A stretch of 7,055 nucleotides of DNA from Acidobacteriota bacterium (GCA_003819755.1 RPQK01000398.1:1-7055), one strand, 5' to 3'; positions 1 to 6,904 are shown, counted from the stretch's first letter. The notes: generated by a model from the letters alone, not told the origin. Numbers and translations: made by a program.

Positions 1-188
1 AGAAGCGAGAGTGGGGGCGTCCCCTGGGAGCGCAGGCGTCCCGCCTGCACTGGGGCAAGGGGCGTCCCGCCCCGTCCGTGCAGTCGGCACCATTGGCCTT
101 GCGAGAGGCGCGGACGGGGCGGGACGCCCCTTGCCCCAGTGCAGGCGGGACGCCTGCGCTCCCAGGGGACACCCCCACTCTCGCTTCT
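1..188. repeat. 78-bp-arm palindrome with nested hairpins
   Basis: Positions 1-78 are the reverse complement of 111-188 with one mismatch (18 against 171), around a 32-nt loop at 79-110. Each arm also holds two smaller perfect hairpins with 3-nt loops. In the left arm these are GCAGGCG-tcc-CGCCTGC (32-48) and GGGGCG-tcc-CGCCCC (59-73). The right arm holds their counterparts at 116-130 and 141-157. The element could therefore fold as one long cruciform or as four short hairpins. It starts 22 nt past the uup stop codon, so in the uup transcript it would be a very stable 3' structure. No U-tract follows it, so it is not a canonical intrinsic terminator. It begins at the first base of the window and may extend outside. 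Short open frames across it are by-products of the repeat and are not called as genes. Confidence 0.95.
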
Positions 189-210
189 TATTTGAGCGCT
201 TATGCTCCCC

Positions 211-2100
211 CTACCCTACCCGCGAGTCAAGGTCGTTCCACAGCGCGTAGGCCTCCATCAACTCCTTCTGCACTTCCTCAAAGCGGGAGAGCTTGGATTG
301 GATCGCTTCGGTTTCCGACCTATAGAACTGAGGATCAGAAAAGCACTGGTTTAGCGACCGTTGCTCCTCCTCCAGCTGCTCTATGAGTGAGGGAAGCTGT
401 TCGAGTTGGCGCTGCTCTTTGTAGGTTAACTTCTTTTTGGTGCTTTCGAGCCGGGGGCGGCGCGGCTCTTCTCGAACACTCGCCGGGGTTTCCACACTCG
501 CTTCAGGCGGTCTCTGGCGTAGCCAGTCCTCGTACCCGCCCACGTACTCCTGAACCCGGCCGGCGCCTTCAAAAACCAGAGTGCTGGTCACGGCATTGTC
601 GAGGAATACGCGGTCGTGGGTAACGAGCAGTAAGGTGCCGGGAAACTCGGCGAGTTGAGCCTCGAGCAGCTCCAGGGTTTCGATGTCGAGGTCGTTGGTC
701 GGTTCATCGAGGATCAGGACGTTAGCCGGGCGCGTGAAAAGCCGCGCGAGCAGCAGGCGGTTGCGTTCTCCGCCCGACAGCGACTTCACCGGCGCGCGCG
801 AGCGCTCCGGCGGAAAAAGAAACTCGCGCAGATAACCGTTGACGTGACGCGTGCGGCCGTTCACTGTTACGGTATCGTTTCCCTGGCCAATCGTGTCGAA
901 GAGGCTTCGCTCCGGATCCAACTGCTCTCGCTGCTGATCATAGTAGGCCACTTGGACGTTGGTTCCGATCCGAATAGTGCCGGCCTCTGGTTCTATCTCA
1001 CCCATCAGCAGGCGGATGAGGGTGGTCTTCCCGGAACCGTTCGGCCCGATCAGACCGATCCTGTCGCCCCGGATGACACGCACCGAGAAATCCCGGATGA
1101 CGGGGGTCGGACCGAATGACCTGGTGACATTCTCGGCCTCGAAAACGAGCTTCCCGGATGGGTCGGCGATTCCCACCTGGAGACGCGAGGTGCCAAGAAG
1201 GGTGCGCCGTCGAGCACGCTCGGCCCGCATCTCCTCCAGAGCACGCACCCGGCCCTCGTTGCGGGTCCGCCTGGCCTTGACACCCTGTCTGAGCCAGGCT
1301 TCCTCCTCGGCCAGGCGTTTGTCGAACTTCTCGTGTTCGATCGCCTCGTTGACGAGCCACTCCTCTTTCTTTTGAAGAAACGTCCGGTAGTCGCCCGGCC
1401 ATGACGTCAGGCGGCCGCGGTCCAGCTCGACGATCCGGGTGGCCAATCTCTGGAGGAAAGCGCGATCATGAGTAACGAAGACCACGGCCCCCGCGTACTC
1501 AGCCAGAAACTCCTCGAGCCACGTAATAGCATCGATATCCAGGTGATTGGTCGGCTCGTCCAGCAGGAGCAGGTCCGGTTCGGCTACCAAGGCGCGTGCG
1601 AGCAACGTCCGACGGCGCCAGCCCCCGGAGAGGGTATCGACGATCGCTTCCGACGGCAGCCTCAGCCGTTGCACCATCATCTCGACGCGTTGCTCGAGCC
1701 GCCAACCGTCCCTTTCCTCCAGTTCGTGCTGGAGTCGGCCGAGCCTTTGAAGCAGAGCCGGTGAGGCCCCCGCGGCGACCTGGACAGCGGCGTGATGATA
1801 GGCGGAAACCATGGCGCTCACGTCGCCCAGCCCTTCCGCGACTACGTCGAAGACCGGACGGTCTGCTGAGAGCGGAACATCCTGGACCAGCCGGGAGATT
1901 CGCAGACCCGGCTGCTTCCAGATGGAGCCTGCGTCTACCGCCTGTTCCCCGGTTATGAGCTGCAGCAGCATTGATTTGCCCGCCCCGTTGCGCCCGATCA
2001 GGCACACCCGCTCGCCTGCGTCAACCTGCATTGACACTTCATCAAAAAGGGGCAGGTGCCCGAATGCGAGCGAAACTCTATCGAGGACCACGAGGGACAT
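211..2100 (-). CDS. uup: ABC-F family ATPase, Uup type
   Basis: This encodes a 629-residue soluble protein with two ABC ATPase domains and no membrane segments, the layout of ABC-F proteins, which act on ribosomes rather than in transport. Domain 1 has Walker A GRNGAGKS (36-43), signature LSGG (157-160), Walker B LLLLDEP (177-183) and switch histidine H211. A charged helical linker rich in R, K and E (about 240-310) matches the ABC-F interdomain region that contacts P-site tRNA. Domain 2 has Walker A GPNGSGKT (352-359), LSGG (441-444), Walker B VLILDEP (461-467) and H495. A proline- and charge-rich hinge (about 530-556) leads to a C-terminal coiled coil (about 558-625, KKLTYKEQRQLEQLP). This tail and the length are typical of Uup (E. 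coli Uup is about 635 residues) and distinguish it from EttA. Both catalytic glutamates (E182, E466) are present, so it should hydrolyse ATP. I chose the ATG at 2100 because the MSLVVLDRVSLAF start matches the family. The frame stays open to a GTG at 2232, but those 44 extra residues are not family-like. The Shine-Dalgarno is weak. The beta-barrel gene lies 128 nt upstream on the same strand. Known Uup roles include ribosome rescue or assembly and effects on transposon excision; the role in this host is inferred. Confidence 0.95.
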   Translation of the reverse strand: MSLVVLDRVSLAFGHLPLFDEVSMQVDAGERVCLIGRNGAGKSMLLQLITGEQAVDAGSIWKQPGLRISRLVQDVPLSADRPVFDVVAEGLGDVSAMVSAYHHAAVQVAAGASPALLQRLGRLQHELEERDGWRLEQRVEMMVQRLRLPSEAIVDTLSGGWRRRTLLARALVAEPDLLLLDEPTNHLDIDAITWLEEFLAEYAGAVVFVTHDRAFLQRLATRIVELDRGRLTSWPGDYRTFLQKKEEWLVNEAIEHEKFDKRLAEEEAWLRQGVKARRTRNEGRVRALEEMRAERARRRTLLGTSRLQVGIADPSGKLVFEAENVTRSFGPTPVIRDFSVRVIRGDRIGLIGPNGSGKTTLIRLLMGEIEPEAGTIRIGTNVQVAYYDQQREQLDPERSLFDTIGQGNDTVTVNGRTRHVNGYLREFLFPPERSRAPVKSLSGGERNRLLLARLFTRPANVLILDEPTNDLDIETLELLEAQLAEFPGTLLLVTHDRVFLDNAVTSTLVFEGAGRVQEYVGGYEDWLRQRPPEASVETPASVREEPRRPRLESTKKKLTYKEQRQLEQLPSLIEQLEEEQRSLNQCFSDPQFYRSETEAIQSKLSRFEEVQKELMEAYALWNDLDSRVG

Positions 2101-2228
2101 CCGTATCACTCTACCACGGGGCAAAAGGCAGGATCGGTCCGCGGTTTCACGAAGTAGAATCCGCCGTGTGGAATGAACCGCTCTGGCAAACTCCCGCTCC
2201 TCTTTGCTCTCGCCGTCACACGGAGCTT

Positions 2229-2849
2229 TCACCAGTAGTAGCCAAACCCAACGGAAAGTCTGACCGAACTGAAATTGTAGCCGGAGCCCATCGTGGTGTC
2301 ATAGACCCGGAATTCGGGGCGAACGGCAAAACCGCGGAAGACCCGCGCCTTCACGCCTGCGCAGATACTGAGGAGCATCTTATCGGCGTTCACCGATTCG
2401 ACGTAGTCCTCGTTCGAGCCGAAAACCGCGCCCCCCTTGATAATGTGCGTGTATTTCGCCCGGAGAGCTCCGAGCCCTCCCCCGACATAAGGCTGCACCG
2501 GCGAATCGCTGAAGTGATACAGAACATTCCCCACGGCCGCTGTGACAGCGCCATCCTGGCTCACTACGTTATTGAGGTACGAGACACCGAGCCTATTCGC
2601 CTGGAATTCAAACCCCAGCCGGCGCAGCCTGCCCGAAAATGGCTTGACCCCAACGCCCGCGCCCCACTCCGCCCCGCTGCCGACCAAACCGTCGCCGTGA
2701 TAAAAACGGCCCCAGCCGGTCTGGACCTGAACTTCTCCTTTGTAGTTCCACTTCTTGGCCTCCTGAGCGTACGCCGCAACAGCGACAGCCGCGAGCAGTA
2801 CGACGCTGACCACCAAAAACCGAAAGGCTCGATAAGTTTGACGATTCAT
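2229..2849 (-). CDS. Outer-membrane beta-barrel protein (porin-like, OmpA/OmpW-barrel type)
   Basis: This encodes a 206-residue precursor. Residues 1-28 are a clear Sec signal peptide: basic start MNRQTYRAFR, hydrophobic core FLVVSVVLLAAVAVA and cleavage site AYA|QE. The mature part alternates polar and apolar residues in short strands separated by glycine-rich turns. Examples are VQPYVGGGLGALRAKYT (118-134) and VRPEFRVYD (176-184). It ends in SVGFGYYW, and a terminal aromatic residue is the usual BAM recognition signal for outer-membrane barrels. Size and strand pattern fit the small 8-stranded 'outer membrane protein beta-barrel domain' group (PF13505-like). The substrate or role is unknown. 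The ATG at 2849 is chosen because AGGAGG sits 6 nt upstream and the signal peptide begins there. An in-frame ATG at 2903 would add 18 residues in front of the signal peptide. The stop TGA overlaps a GTG (2232-2230) that opens the uup frame, and uup itself probably starts 128 nt downstream. The single cysteine (C163) is in a predicted strand. Possible sigma-54 control is described separately. Confidence 0.85.
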   Translation of the reverse strand: MNRQTYRAFRFLVVSVVLLAAVAVAAYAQEAKKWNYKGEVQVQTGWGRFYHGDGLVGSGAEWGAGVGVKPFSGRLRRLGFEFQANRLGVSYLNNVVSQDGAVTAAVGNVLYHFSDSPVQPYVGGGLGALRAKYTHIIKGGAVFGSNEDYVESVNADKMLLSICAGVKARVFRGFAVRPEFRVYDTTMGSGYNFSSVRLSVGFGYYW

Positions 2850-2855
2850 GTGCGT

Positions 2856-2861
2856 CCTCCT
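2856..2861 (-). promoter_or_regulatory. Shine-Dalgarno AGGAGG of the beta-barrel gene
   Basis: The minus strand reads AGGAGG, a full match to the anti-Shine-Dalgarno core, followed by 6 nt (ACGCAC) and ATG at 2849. It decides the start against the upstream in-frame ATG at 2903. Confidence 0.9.
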
Positions 2862-2873
2862 GACCGACGCATG

Positions 2874-2888
2874 GCAACCTGTGTGCCA
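2874..2888 (-). promoter_or_regulatory. Candidate sigma-54 (-24/-12) promoter
   Basis: On the minus strand the sequence is TGGCAC-ACAGG-TTGC, an exact match to the sigma-54 core TGGCAC-N5-TTGC, with the GG and GC elements at the required distance. It ends 24 nt before the ATG of the beta-barrel gene and points towards it. Counting 12 nt from the -12 element puts the transcript start near 2862, giving a leader of about 13 nt that begins right at the AGGAGG. That is very short but workable. No upstream enhancer-binding site was identified. The match also forms a TGGCA/TGCCA inverted repeat, so an operator is an alternative reading. Confidence 0.5.
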
Positions 2889-3211
2889 ACAGGAAAACCC
2901 CATGTCCCATCAATCCCATTTCTACATTTGTGCGTGTCCGCCAGATGGAACAGAGGCGCAAGCGCAGCGTTTTTCGCGGAGCGCGTCGGGTGGGTGGCTC
3001 AAGGGGCTTAAGTCGTTGTCGGGCCGCTTGATGCAAGGATCGAGTGCAGACGGTGCAACATTGGCCTTCGTCGTCGGACGATCGAGTCTCAACAGAGTGT
3101 AACAGTGGGCTTACAGCTACCTGACCCACCATCGTTCCGCCCGCCTCATCACGAATGTCGACTCCGGCCGAGACCCCGCCTGGTTGCCAGTTGAGCAGAC
3201 TGCCACCCGGG
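2889..3211. other. Intergenic region without a supported gene
   Basis: This stretch lies between the beta-barrel promoter region and the 3' end of the acyltransferase gene. Open frames exist on both strands, but none has a convincing ribosome binding site, start and recognisable protein. I see no tRNA, clear terminator or tandem repeat. On the minus strand one frame without a start (about 3220 to 3110) reads in a protein-like way (SLLNWQPGG, then AGVDIRDEAGG) and could be a decayed coding remnant or chance. Confidence 0.5.
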
Positions 3212-3290
3212 TGACACGGACGAACCTGGCCTGACAGGGACAGACACCGCGAGAGTTAGCAGCCGTGGCAGCCCGTGTTCGTCCGTGTCA
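3212..3290. repeat. Inverted repeat at the acyltransferase 3' end
   Basis: TGACACGGACGAAC at 3212-3225 is the exact reverse complement of 3277-3290, giving 14-bp arms around a 51-nt loop. The right arm includes the TGA stop (3290-3288) of the minus-strand acyltransferase gene, so the hairpin would form from the last codon onwards in that mRNA. The long loop and lack of a U-run argue against a classic intrinsic terminator. The arm wording (CACGGACGAAC) resembles the CACGAAC units of the palindrome at 6905-7054. Confidence 0.7.
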
Positions 3291-4541
3291 GTCCGCCGCA
3301 GCTCGCGGCAACCAGACACGCCTCAACGATACATAACTATGTTTCTTCCCGTTGAGTGTCCCTCCTATAAAGGTCGATCGGACCACGTAGTGGTAGGAAA
3401 CCAGGAGGATCGGAAACGTCACCAGGTTGATCACGACGAGCTTCACAATCCACGGCAGAGCCACTTGAGCCATGACGACCTGTAGAAAGGCCACCAAGGG
3501 GAGGTGCGTGATATAGAGCCAGTATGACGAGTCGGCCAGATATCGCCACTTGGTGCTCGGCCTGCTGAAAAAGCGCAGGAAAAACCCCATGACGCCGAAC
3601 ACCAATAACCACATCATGACCGCGTAGAGCGGGACGAAGAGGGCTTTTAGATCGGAGCGCCCGTCGGCGATCGCCTTCGCGAGCACTCCGGCGGTTGGGA
3701 GGCTCACGAGCATACCCAAGGCCAAATGAGCCCACCATCGGGGAGTGATGGCGCCCAGCAGATCCGGCTGACGGTGCATCATCCAACCAAGGCAGAAGAT
3801 GAAACCGTAGAGAAGGGCGGTGGGGACGTGCGGGACCAGCGACCGATCGGGCGTATCAACGCCCCAACCCCTCATTCCCCAGAGAAAAACTGAGGAAATG
3901 GCCGCCAGAACGAGGACCGCCAGGCGGCTGTGGACAAGCTGTTTGATCCTACGGTCAAGCCATTCTCGTTTCCTCCCTGTTGAGTCGACGAACCGGACAA
4001 AGATGGCCCTGAGGCCGAATGTCCCGACATACAGGAGCATCAGATAATACAGGAACCAGAGGTGGCTCTTGCCCAGAAGACCGGGCCTGAGACCAGCGAG
4101 GCGGCCCAGCAGATCGAGAATCGCAATCAGCGCGGCCGGGCCGGGCTGCCACCCGTCTCCGAGGACCCAGACAAACGTCAACATCGGAGCGACGAGGAGC
4201 CATCCCACCACGAACGGCAGAAGGATGCGCTTCGCCCTGTCCCGTGCAAAAGCTCTAAATCCGCGGGCGTGGAAGACGAGGTGAGCGAAAAAGCCGGCTA
4301 TCAGGAAAAAGATCTCCAGTCGGAACGAGTGGCAGACGATCACGAAATAGCCGGCCCAATGACTCGTGTCACGGTCCTGGACGGCCCACTGCGTGAATCC
4401 GGGCACGAACGACAGGATCGAGTGAAAAACGATCCCGAGGAGGAGTGCGAAGGCGCGCAAAGCATCAAGAGCGTGATAGCGGACGGGGGTAGAGTCCGAC
4501 GAGGCGGCCTGCTGACACGACGACGTGAGCGTTTCCTGCAC
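3288..4541 (-). CDS. Membrane acyltransferase family 3 protein (OpgC/MdoC-like)
   Basis: This encodes a 417-residue polytopic membrane protein with roughly ten hydrophobic segments (about 27-45, 64-88, 106-126, 159-180, 206-222, 238-254, 268-289, 300-324, 337-358, 362-385). The first segment has RYHALDALRAFALLLGIVFH, which contains the R-X10-H motif (R29, H40) regarded as catalytic in Acyl_transf_3 enzymes. Further family-like stretches are FRLEIFFLIAGFF (73-85), HLWFLYYLMLLY (160-171) and YWLYITHLPLV (340-350). The pattern is closest, from memory, to the OpgC/MdoC branch, which transfers succinyl groups onto periplasmic glucans. O-acetylation of another envelope glycan is equally possible, because substrate cannot be read from sequence. 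No OpgG/OpgH-like partner is in the window. The start is GTG at 4541, the only plausible one before the first membrane segment, with no good Shine-Dalgarno. A TTGACA-led promoter candidate sits so close that the mRNA may be leaderless. The gene is divergent from the protease gene with 169 nt between starts. Confidence 0.85.
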   Translation of the reverse strand: MQETLTSSCQQAASSDSTPVRYHALDALRAFALLLGIVFHSILSFVPGFTQWAVQDRDTSHWAGYFVIVCHSFRLEIFFLIAGFFAHLVFHARGFRAFARDRAKRILLPFVVGWLLVAPMLTFVWVLGDGWQPGPAALIAILDLLGRLAGLRPGLLGKSHLWFLYYLMLLYVGTFGLRAIFVRFVDSTGRKREWLDRRIKQLVHSRLAVLVLAAISSVFLWGMRGWGVDTPDRSLVPHVPTALLYGFIFCLGWMMHRQPDLLGAITPRWWAHLALGMLVSLPTAGVLAKAIADGRSDLKALFVPLYAVMMWLLVFGVMGFFLRFFSRPSTKWRYLADSSYWLYITHLPLVAFLQVVMAQVALPWIVKLVVINLVTFPILLVSYHYVVRSTFIGGTLNGKKHSYVSLRRVWLPRAAAD

Positions 4542-4549
4542 AGCCCATC

Positions 4550-4578
4550 CGAATAACCGATCACACGTGCGCTGTCAA
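4550..4578 (-). promoter_or_regulatory. Candidate sigma-70-type promoter of the acyltransferase gene
   Basis: On the minus strand a perfect -35 TTGACA (4578-4573) is followed after exactly 17 nt by TATTCG (4555-4550), a poor -10 that matches TATAAT only in its first three bases. The predicted transcript start falls at about 4543-4541, on the GTG start itself. This would give a leaderless mRNA, consistent with the lack of a Shine-Dalgarno. The -35 and spacing are strong and the -10 is weak. Confidence 0.4.
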
Positions 4579-4698
4579 TTGCCGTCACCAGATAGCAGCC
4601 ATTGGCCGACTCATCGAATATGCGATCTTTTTCACACAAAACGCGGGATTTCCTGTGATACAGTCCCGGCCGATCGTTCTCAAAACCAAGGCCAAGGG

Positions 4699-4703
4699 GG
4701 AGG
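4699..4703 (+). promoter_or_regulatory. Shine-Dalgarno GGAGG of the metalloprotease gene
   Basis: GGAGG inside a purine run (GGGGGAGGG, 4696-4704) lies 7 nt before ATG at 4711. It supports that start, which also begins the signal peptide, over the ATG at 4525 that would add 62 unrelated residues and overlap the divergent gene. Confidence 0.85.
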
Positions 4704-4710
4704 GCTGTCA

Positions 4711-6867
4711 ATGAGAAAGCGATTTCTGCCAACGGCTTTTCTTGTCGTTTGGGCTGCTATGACTCCCGTTGTTCCTCAGGCTGAACCGGCCGCGGTTGAC
4801 GTTCCTCTGCTGTTTCAGCCGGCGGAACTCCCGGCCCCCGATACGGTCGGGGTCAGGCCGCTTCTTGCCCGTCAGAGACAGCTGATCAACATCGACCTCG
4901 GGTTAATGCAAGCCTCGGTCGAGCGGCCGTCCCGGCTCCGGGCCTCTCTTGGTGACCTGGACGTGGTCCTGGTGCCGGAAAACGTCTTCGTCCGCAGTAA
5001 CGGCCAAAGCTGGACCGGCACGGTCGAAGGGTATCCGCTCAGTTCTTCCGTTTTTACGATGGTGGACGGAGTTCTGCAGGGCAGCCTGGCTTTTGAGGGG
5101 CGTCGATTTTCCATTGGCCCGACTGACGGCGGCTATCGACTGGTTGAGCACGATCCGAACGGCGCAGTCCCTTTTCTCGACGACGGCATCCCGGCGCCTT
5201 TGGCACGGCTACCGGCCTCCGGCCAGGCAATAGCTCAGGCGGGCGAGGACGGTTCACGTATCGATGTCCTCGTCTTATACACTCAAGAATTATCAGATAA
5301 ATACGGCTCCGCTCTCGGGTCGATGATCCAGCACTTTGTGGATCTCGCGAATACGGCTTACAGCAACAGCGGTGTGAACACGCAACTGAACCTTGTCAAT
5401 GCCAGTCTTTTCGCGGACAGCAGCGTAGCTGAGGCCGTCGACATGTCGGTCGTACTACCTCGTCTGACCGAAGACACCGTGATCGCCGGTCTGCGAGACA
5501 CCTACCAGGCCGACCTGGTCTCGCTCCTTCGCGTTTACCATGGCCTAGGCGGGTGCGGTCTCGGCTATGTCATGAATAACGTGTCGTCCGGGTTCGGCCC
5601 TTACAGCTACTCAGTGGTCGAAGTCCGCACGGTTGCGGAGGCCAACCCCTATTACTGCCATGAGACAACTCTTGCGCACGAGTTGGGGCACAACATGGGC
5701 TGCGCCCATGATCGCGACCATGCCAACGTCCGGGGCGCCTACGCTTACTCCTATGGGTACGACATATCGGGTATCTTCGCAACGATCATGAGTTACGACC
5801 GGCCCACCATCCTCTACTTCTCGACTCCGCTGGTGAACTACCAGGGATATCCGATCGGCAAGCCAGAGGGAGACCCGGAATCCGCCGACAATACCCGGAC
5901 CATCAACCAGAGCAGAACGACAGTTGCCAACTTTCGCACTGGAGCGGCAACCGCCGTGAACCTGGTTCCGTATGAACCTCCGAGCTGGTTCAATAACGTG
6001 GTCCTCTGCGCGTCGGCCGGGACCTCTCAGGACAGTGTCCTTCTGACTACAAGCAATATCCTCATCGACTGGGCCGTCCTGAACGAAGGGGCGGGGACGG
6101 TCCCGGGTGGGTTCTGGGTGAGGCTTCTCATTGACGATGTGACAGTGGCGGAATGGCAAGTAACGCAAAGCGTGGCGCCCGGCTCCTGGGTCTCGATGGT
6201 TGACTACCCGATCGGCAGCCTGTCGGCCGGCCACCACCGACTCAAGCTCCAGGTCGACTCCCGAGCGAATGTCGGAGAAACGAACGAGAATGATAACGAA
6301 TTCGCGAGGGGGTTATTCGTGCTCGTCCCCGGCTGCCAGACGCTCTACAACGACGTGCCTCCCGGCTACTGGGCCTTTGATCACATCTCGGCGCTGGCCT
6401 GTTCTCAGCTGACGCTCGCCACCGGAGACTACAAGCCCTCCGGGGAGGTCACGCGGGGCATGATGGCCGCCTTTCTGACGCGGGCGCTGTACGGTGAGTC
6501 GTTCACTTATCCCACTGCGCCTTACTACTCAGACGTCCCTCCGACTCATGGTTTTTTCAAGTACGTGCAGAAACTCAAGGCGGAAGGGCTGACGACCACA
6601 ACCGGAGTCTACCGGGTTGATGAGGTGGTAAACCGGGCCATATTGGCGATCTTTCTGGTCCGAGCGCTGTACGGAGACGATTTTGCCTACAGCGCAACGC
6701 CTTATTTTTCGGATGTCCCTCCGAGCCATGGCGCGTTCAAATACATACAGAAGCTGAAGGCCGAGAACCTGACGCGCACGGAGGGTGTGTACAACGACGT
6801 AAACCCCCTGCCCCGCGACCAGATGGCCGTTTTCCTCGCCCGGGCGTTTCTGGGGATGAATTATTAG
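4711..6867 (+). CDS. Secreted metzincin zinc metalloprotease with CARDB-like and SLH domains
   Basis: This encodes a 718-residue exported protease. Residues 1-24 are a Sec signal peptide (RKR start, core FLPTAFLVVWAAM, probable cleavage near PQA|EP). Residues about 30-178 look like the propeptide of reprolysin-type enzymes (WTGTVEGYPLSSSVFTMVDG, then GSLAFEGRRFSI). It has no cysteine, so a cysteine switch is not available. The catalytic domain runs from about 181 (SRIDVLVLYTQEL) to 410. It contains HELGHNMGCAHD (323-334), with zinc ligands H323, H327 and H333, catalytic E324, the glycine turn G330, and Met-turn M360 in TIMSYD. This is the metzincin signature, nearest to bacterial M12B/reprolysin-like peptidases. 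C282, C316 and C331 may form disulfides. A CARDB-like beta-sandwich (about 415-540) ends in the typical VGETNENDNEF. Three SLH repeats (546-595, 605-655, 665-715) close the protein and suggest attachment to the cell surface. The natural substrate is unknown; extracellular protein degradation or surface-protein processing is inferred. The gene is monocistronic, divergent from the acyltransferase gene, and followed by a long palindrome 37 nt downstream. Confidence 0.93.
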   Translation: MRKRFLPTAFLVVWAAMTPVVPQAEPAAVDVPLLFQPAELPAPDTVGVRPLLARQRQLINIDLGLMQASVERPSRLRASLGDLDVVLVPENVFVRSNGQSWTGTVEGYPLSSSVFTMVDGVLQGSLAFEGRRFSIGPTDGGYRLVEHDPNGAVPFLDDGIPAPLARLPASGQAIAQAGEDGSRIDVLVLYTQELSDKYGSALGSMIQHFVDLANTAYSNSGVNTQLNLVNASLFADSSVAEAVDMSVVLPRLTEDTVIAGLRDTYQADLVSLLRVYHGLGGCGLGYVMNNVSSGFGPYSYSVVEVRTVAEANPYYCHETTLAHELGHNMGCAHDRDHANVRGAYAYSYGYDISGIFATIMSYDRPTILYFSTPLVNYQGYPIGKPEGDPESADNTRTINQSRTTVANFRTGAATAVNLVPYEPPSWFNNVVLCASAGTSQDSVLLTTSNILIDWAVLNEGAGTVPGGFWVRLLIDDVTVAEWQVTQSVAPGSWVSMVDYPIGSLSAGHHRLKLQVDSRANVGETNENDNEFARGLFVLVPGCQTLYNDVPPGYWAFDHISALACSQLTLATGDYKPSGEVTRGMMAAFLTRALYGESFTYPTAPYYSDVPPTHGFFKYVQKLKAEGLTTTTGVYRVDEVVNRAILAIFLVRALYGDDFAYSATPYFSDVPPSHGAFKYIQKLKAENLTRTEGVYNDVNPLPRDQMAVFLARAFLGMNY
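6346..6855 (+). repeat. Three SLH repeats encoded in the protease C-terminus
   Basis: The repeats start at 6346, 6523 and 6703. Each begins with (Y/F)xDVPP and ends in an (A/F)FLxRALYG-like helix. Repeats 2 and 3 share about 30 of 51 residues (SDVPP.HG.FKY.QKLKAE) but differ at many synonymous positions, so the duplication is old and not a recent DNA repeat. The usual SLH signature TRAE/TRAQ appears only as TRGM, NRAI and PRDQ, so binding to the standard cell-wall polymer is uncertain. Confidence 0.8.
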
Positions 6868-6904
6868 CGAGACGGAGGCGAGGCGAGCACGTTTCTCCTA
6901 TCCA

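Noticed and set aside
11..386. Overlapping plus-strand open frames at the left edge
   Set aside because: They run through the palindrome and then antisense to uup, have no ribosome binding site, and their sequence is the translated repeat.
2101..2228. Terminator between the beta-barrel gene and uup
   Set aside because: Only a 7-bp CCGTGTG/CACACGG pairing with a loop of nearly 50 nt is visible, without a U-run. It is too weak to call.
1971..3011. Long plus-strand open frame of 346 codons
   Set aside because: It is antisense to the start of uup and the whole beta-barrel gene, both of which have clear protein signatures. It is a shadow frame of GC-rich coding DNA.
2608..3257. Minus-strand open frame with a protein-like stretch (SLLNWQPGG, AGVDIRDEAGG)
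   Set aside because: It has no convincing start or Shine-Dalgarno, turns into low-quality arginine-rich sequence and runs into the beta-barrel gene in another frame. A decayed gene is possible but not supportable.
4525..4710. N-terminal extension of the protease from ATG 4525
   Set aside because: It would place 62 hydrophilic residues before a clear signal peptide and overlap the divergent acyltransferase start. ATG 4711 has a good Shine-Dalgarno.
4542..4710. Sigma-70 promoter for the protease gene
   Set aside because: The best candidate (TGTGATACAG near 4658-4667) has no -35 at a fitting distance, so it is not listed as a feature.
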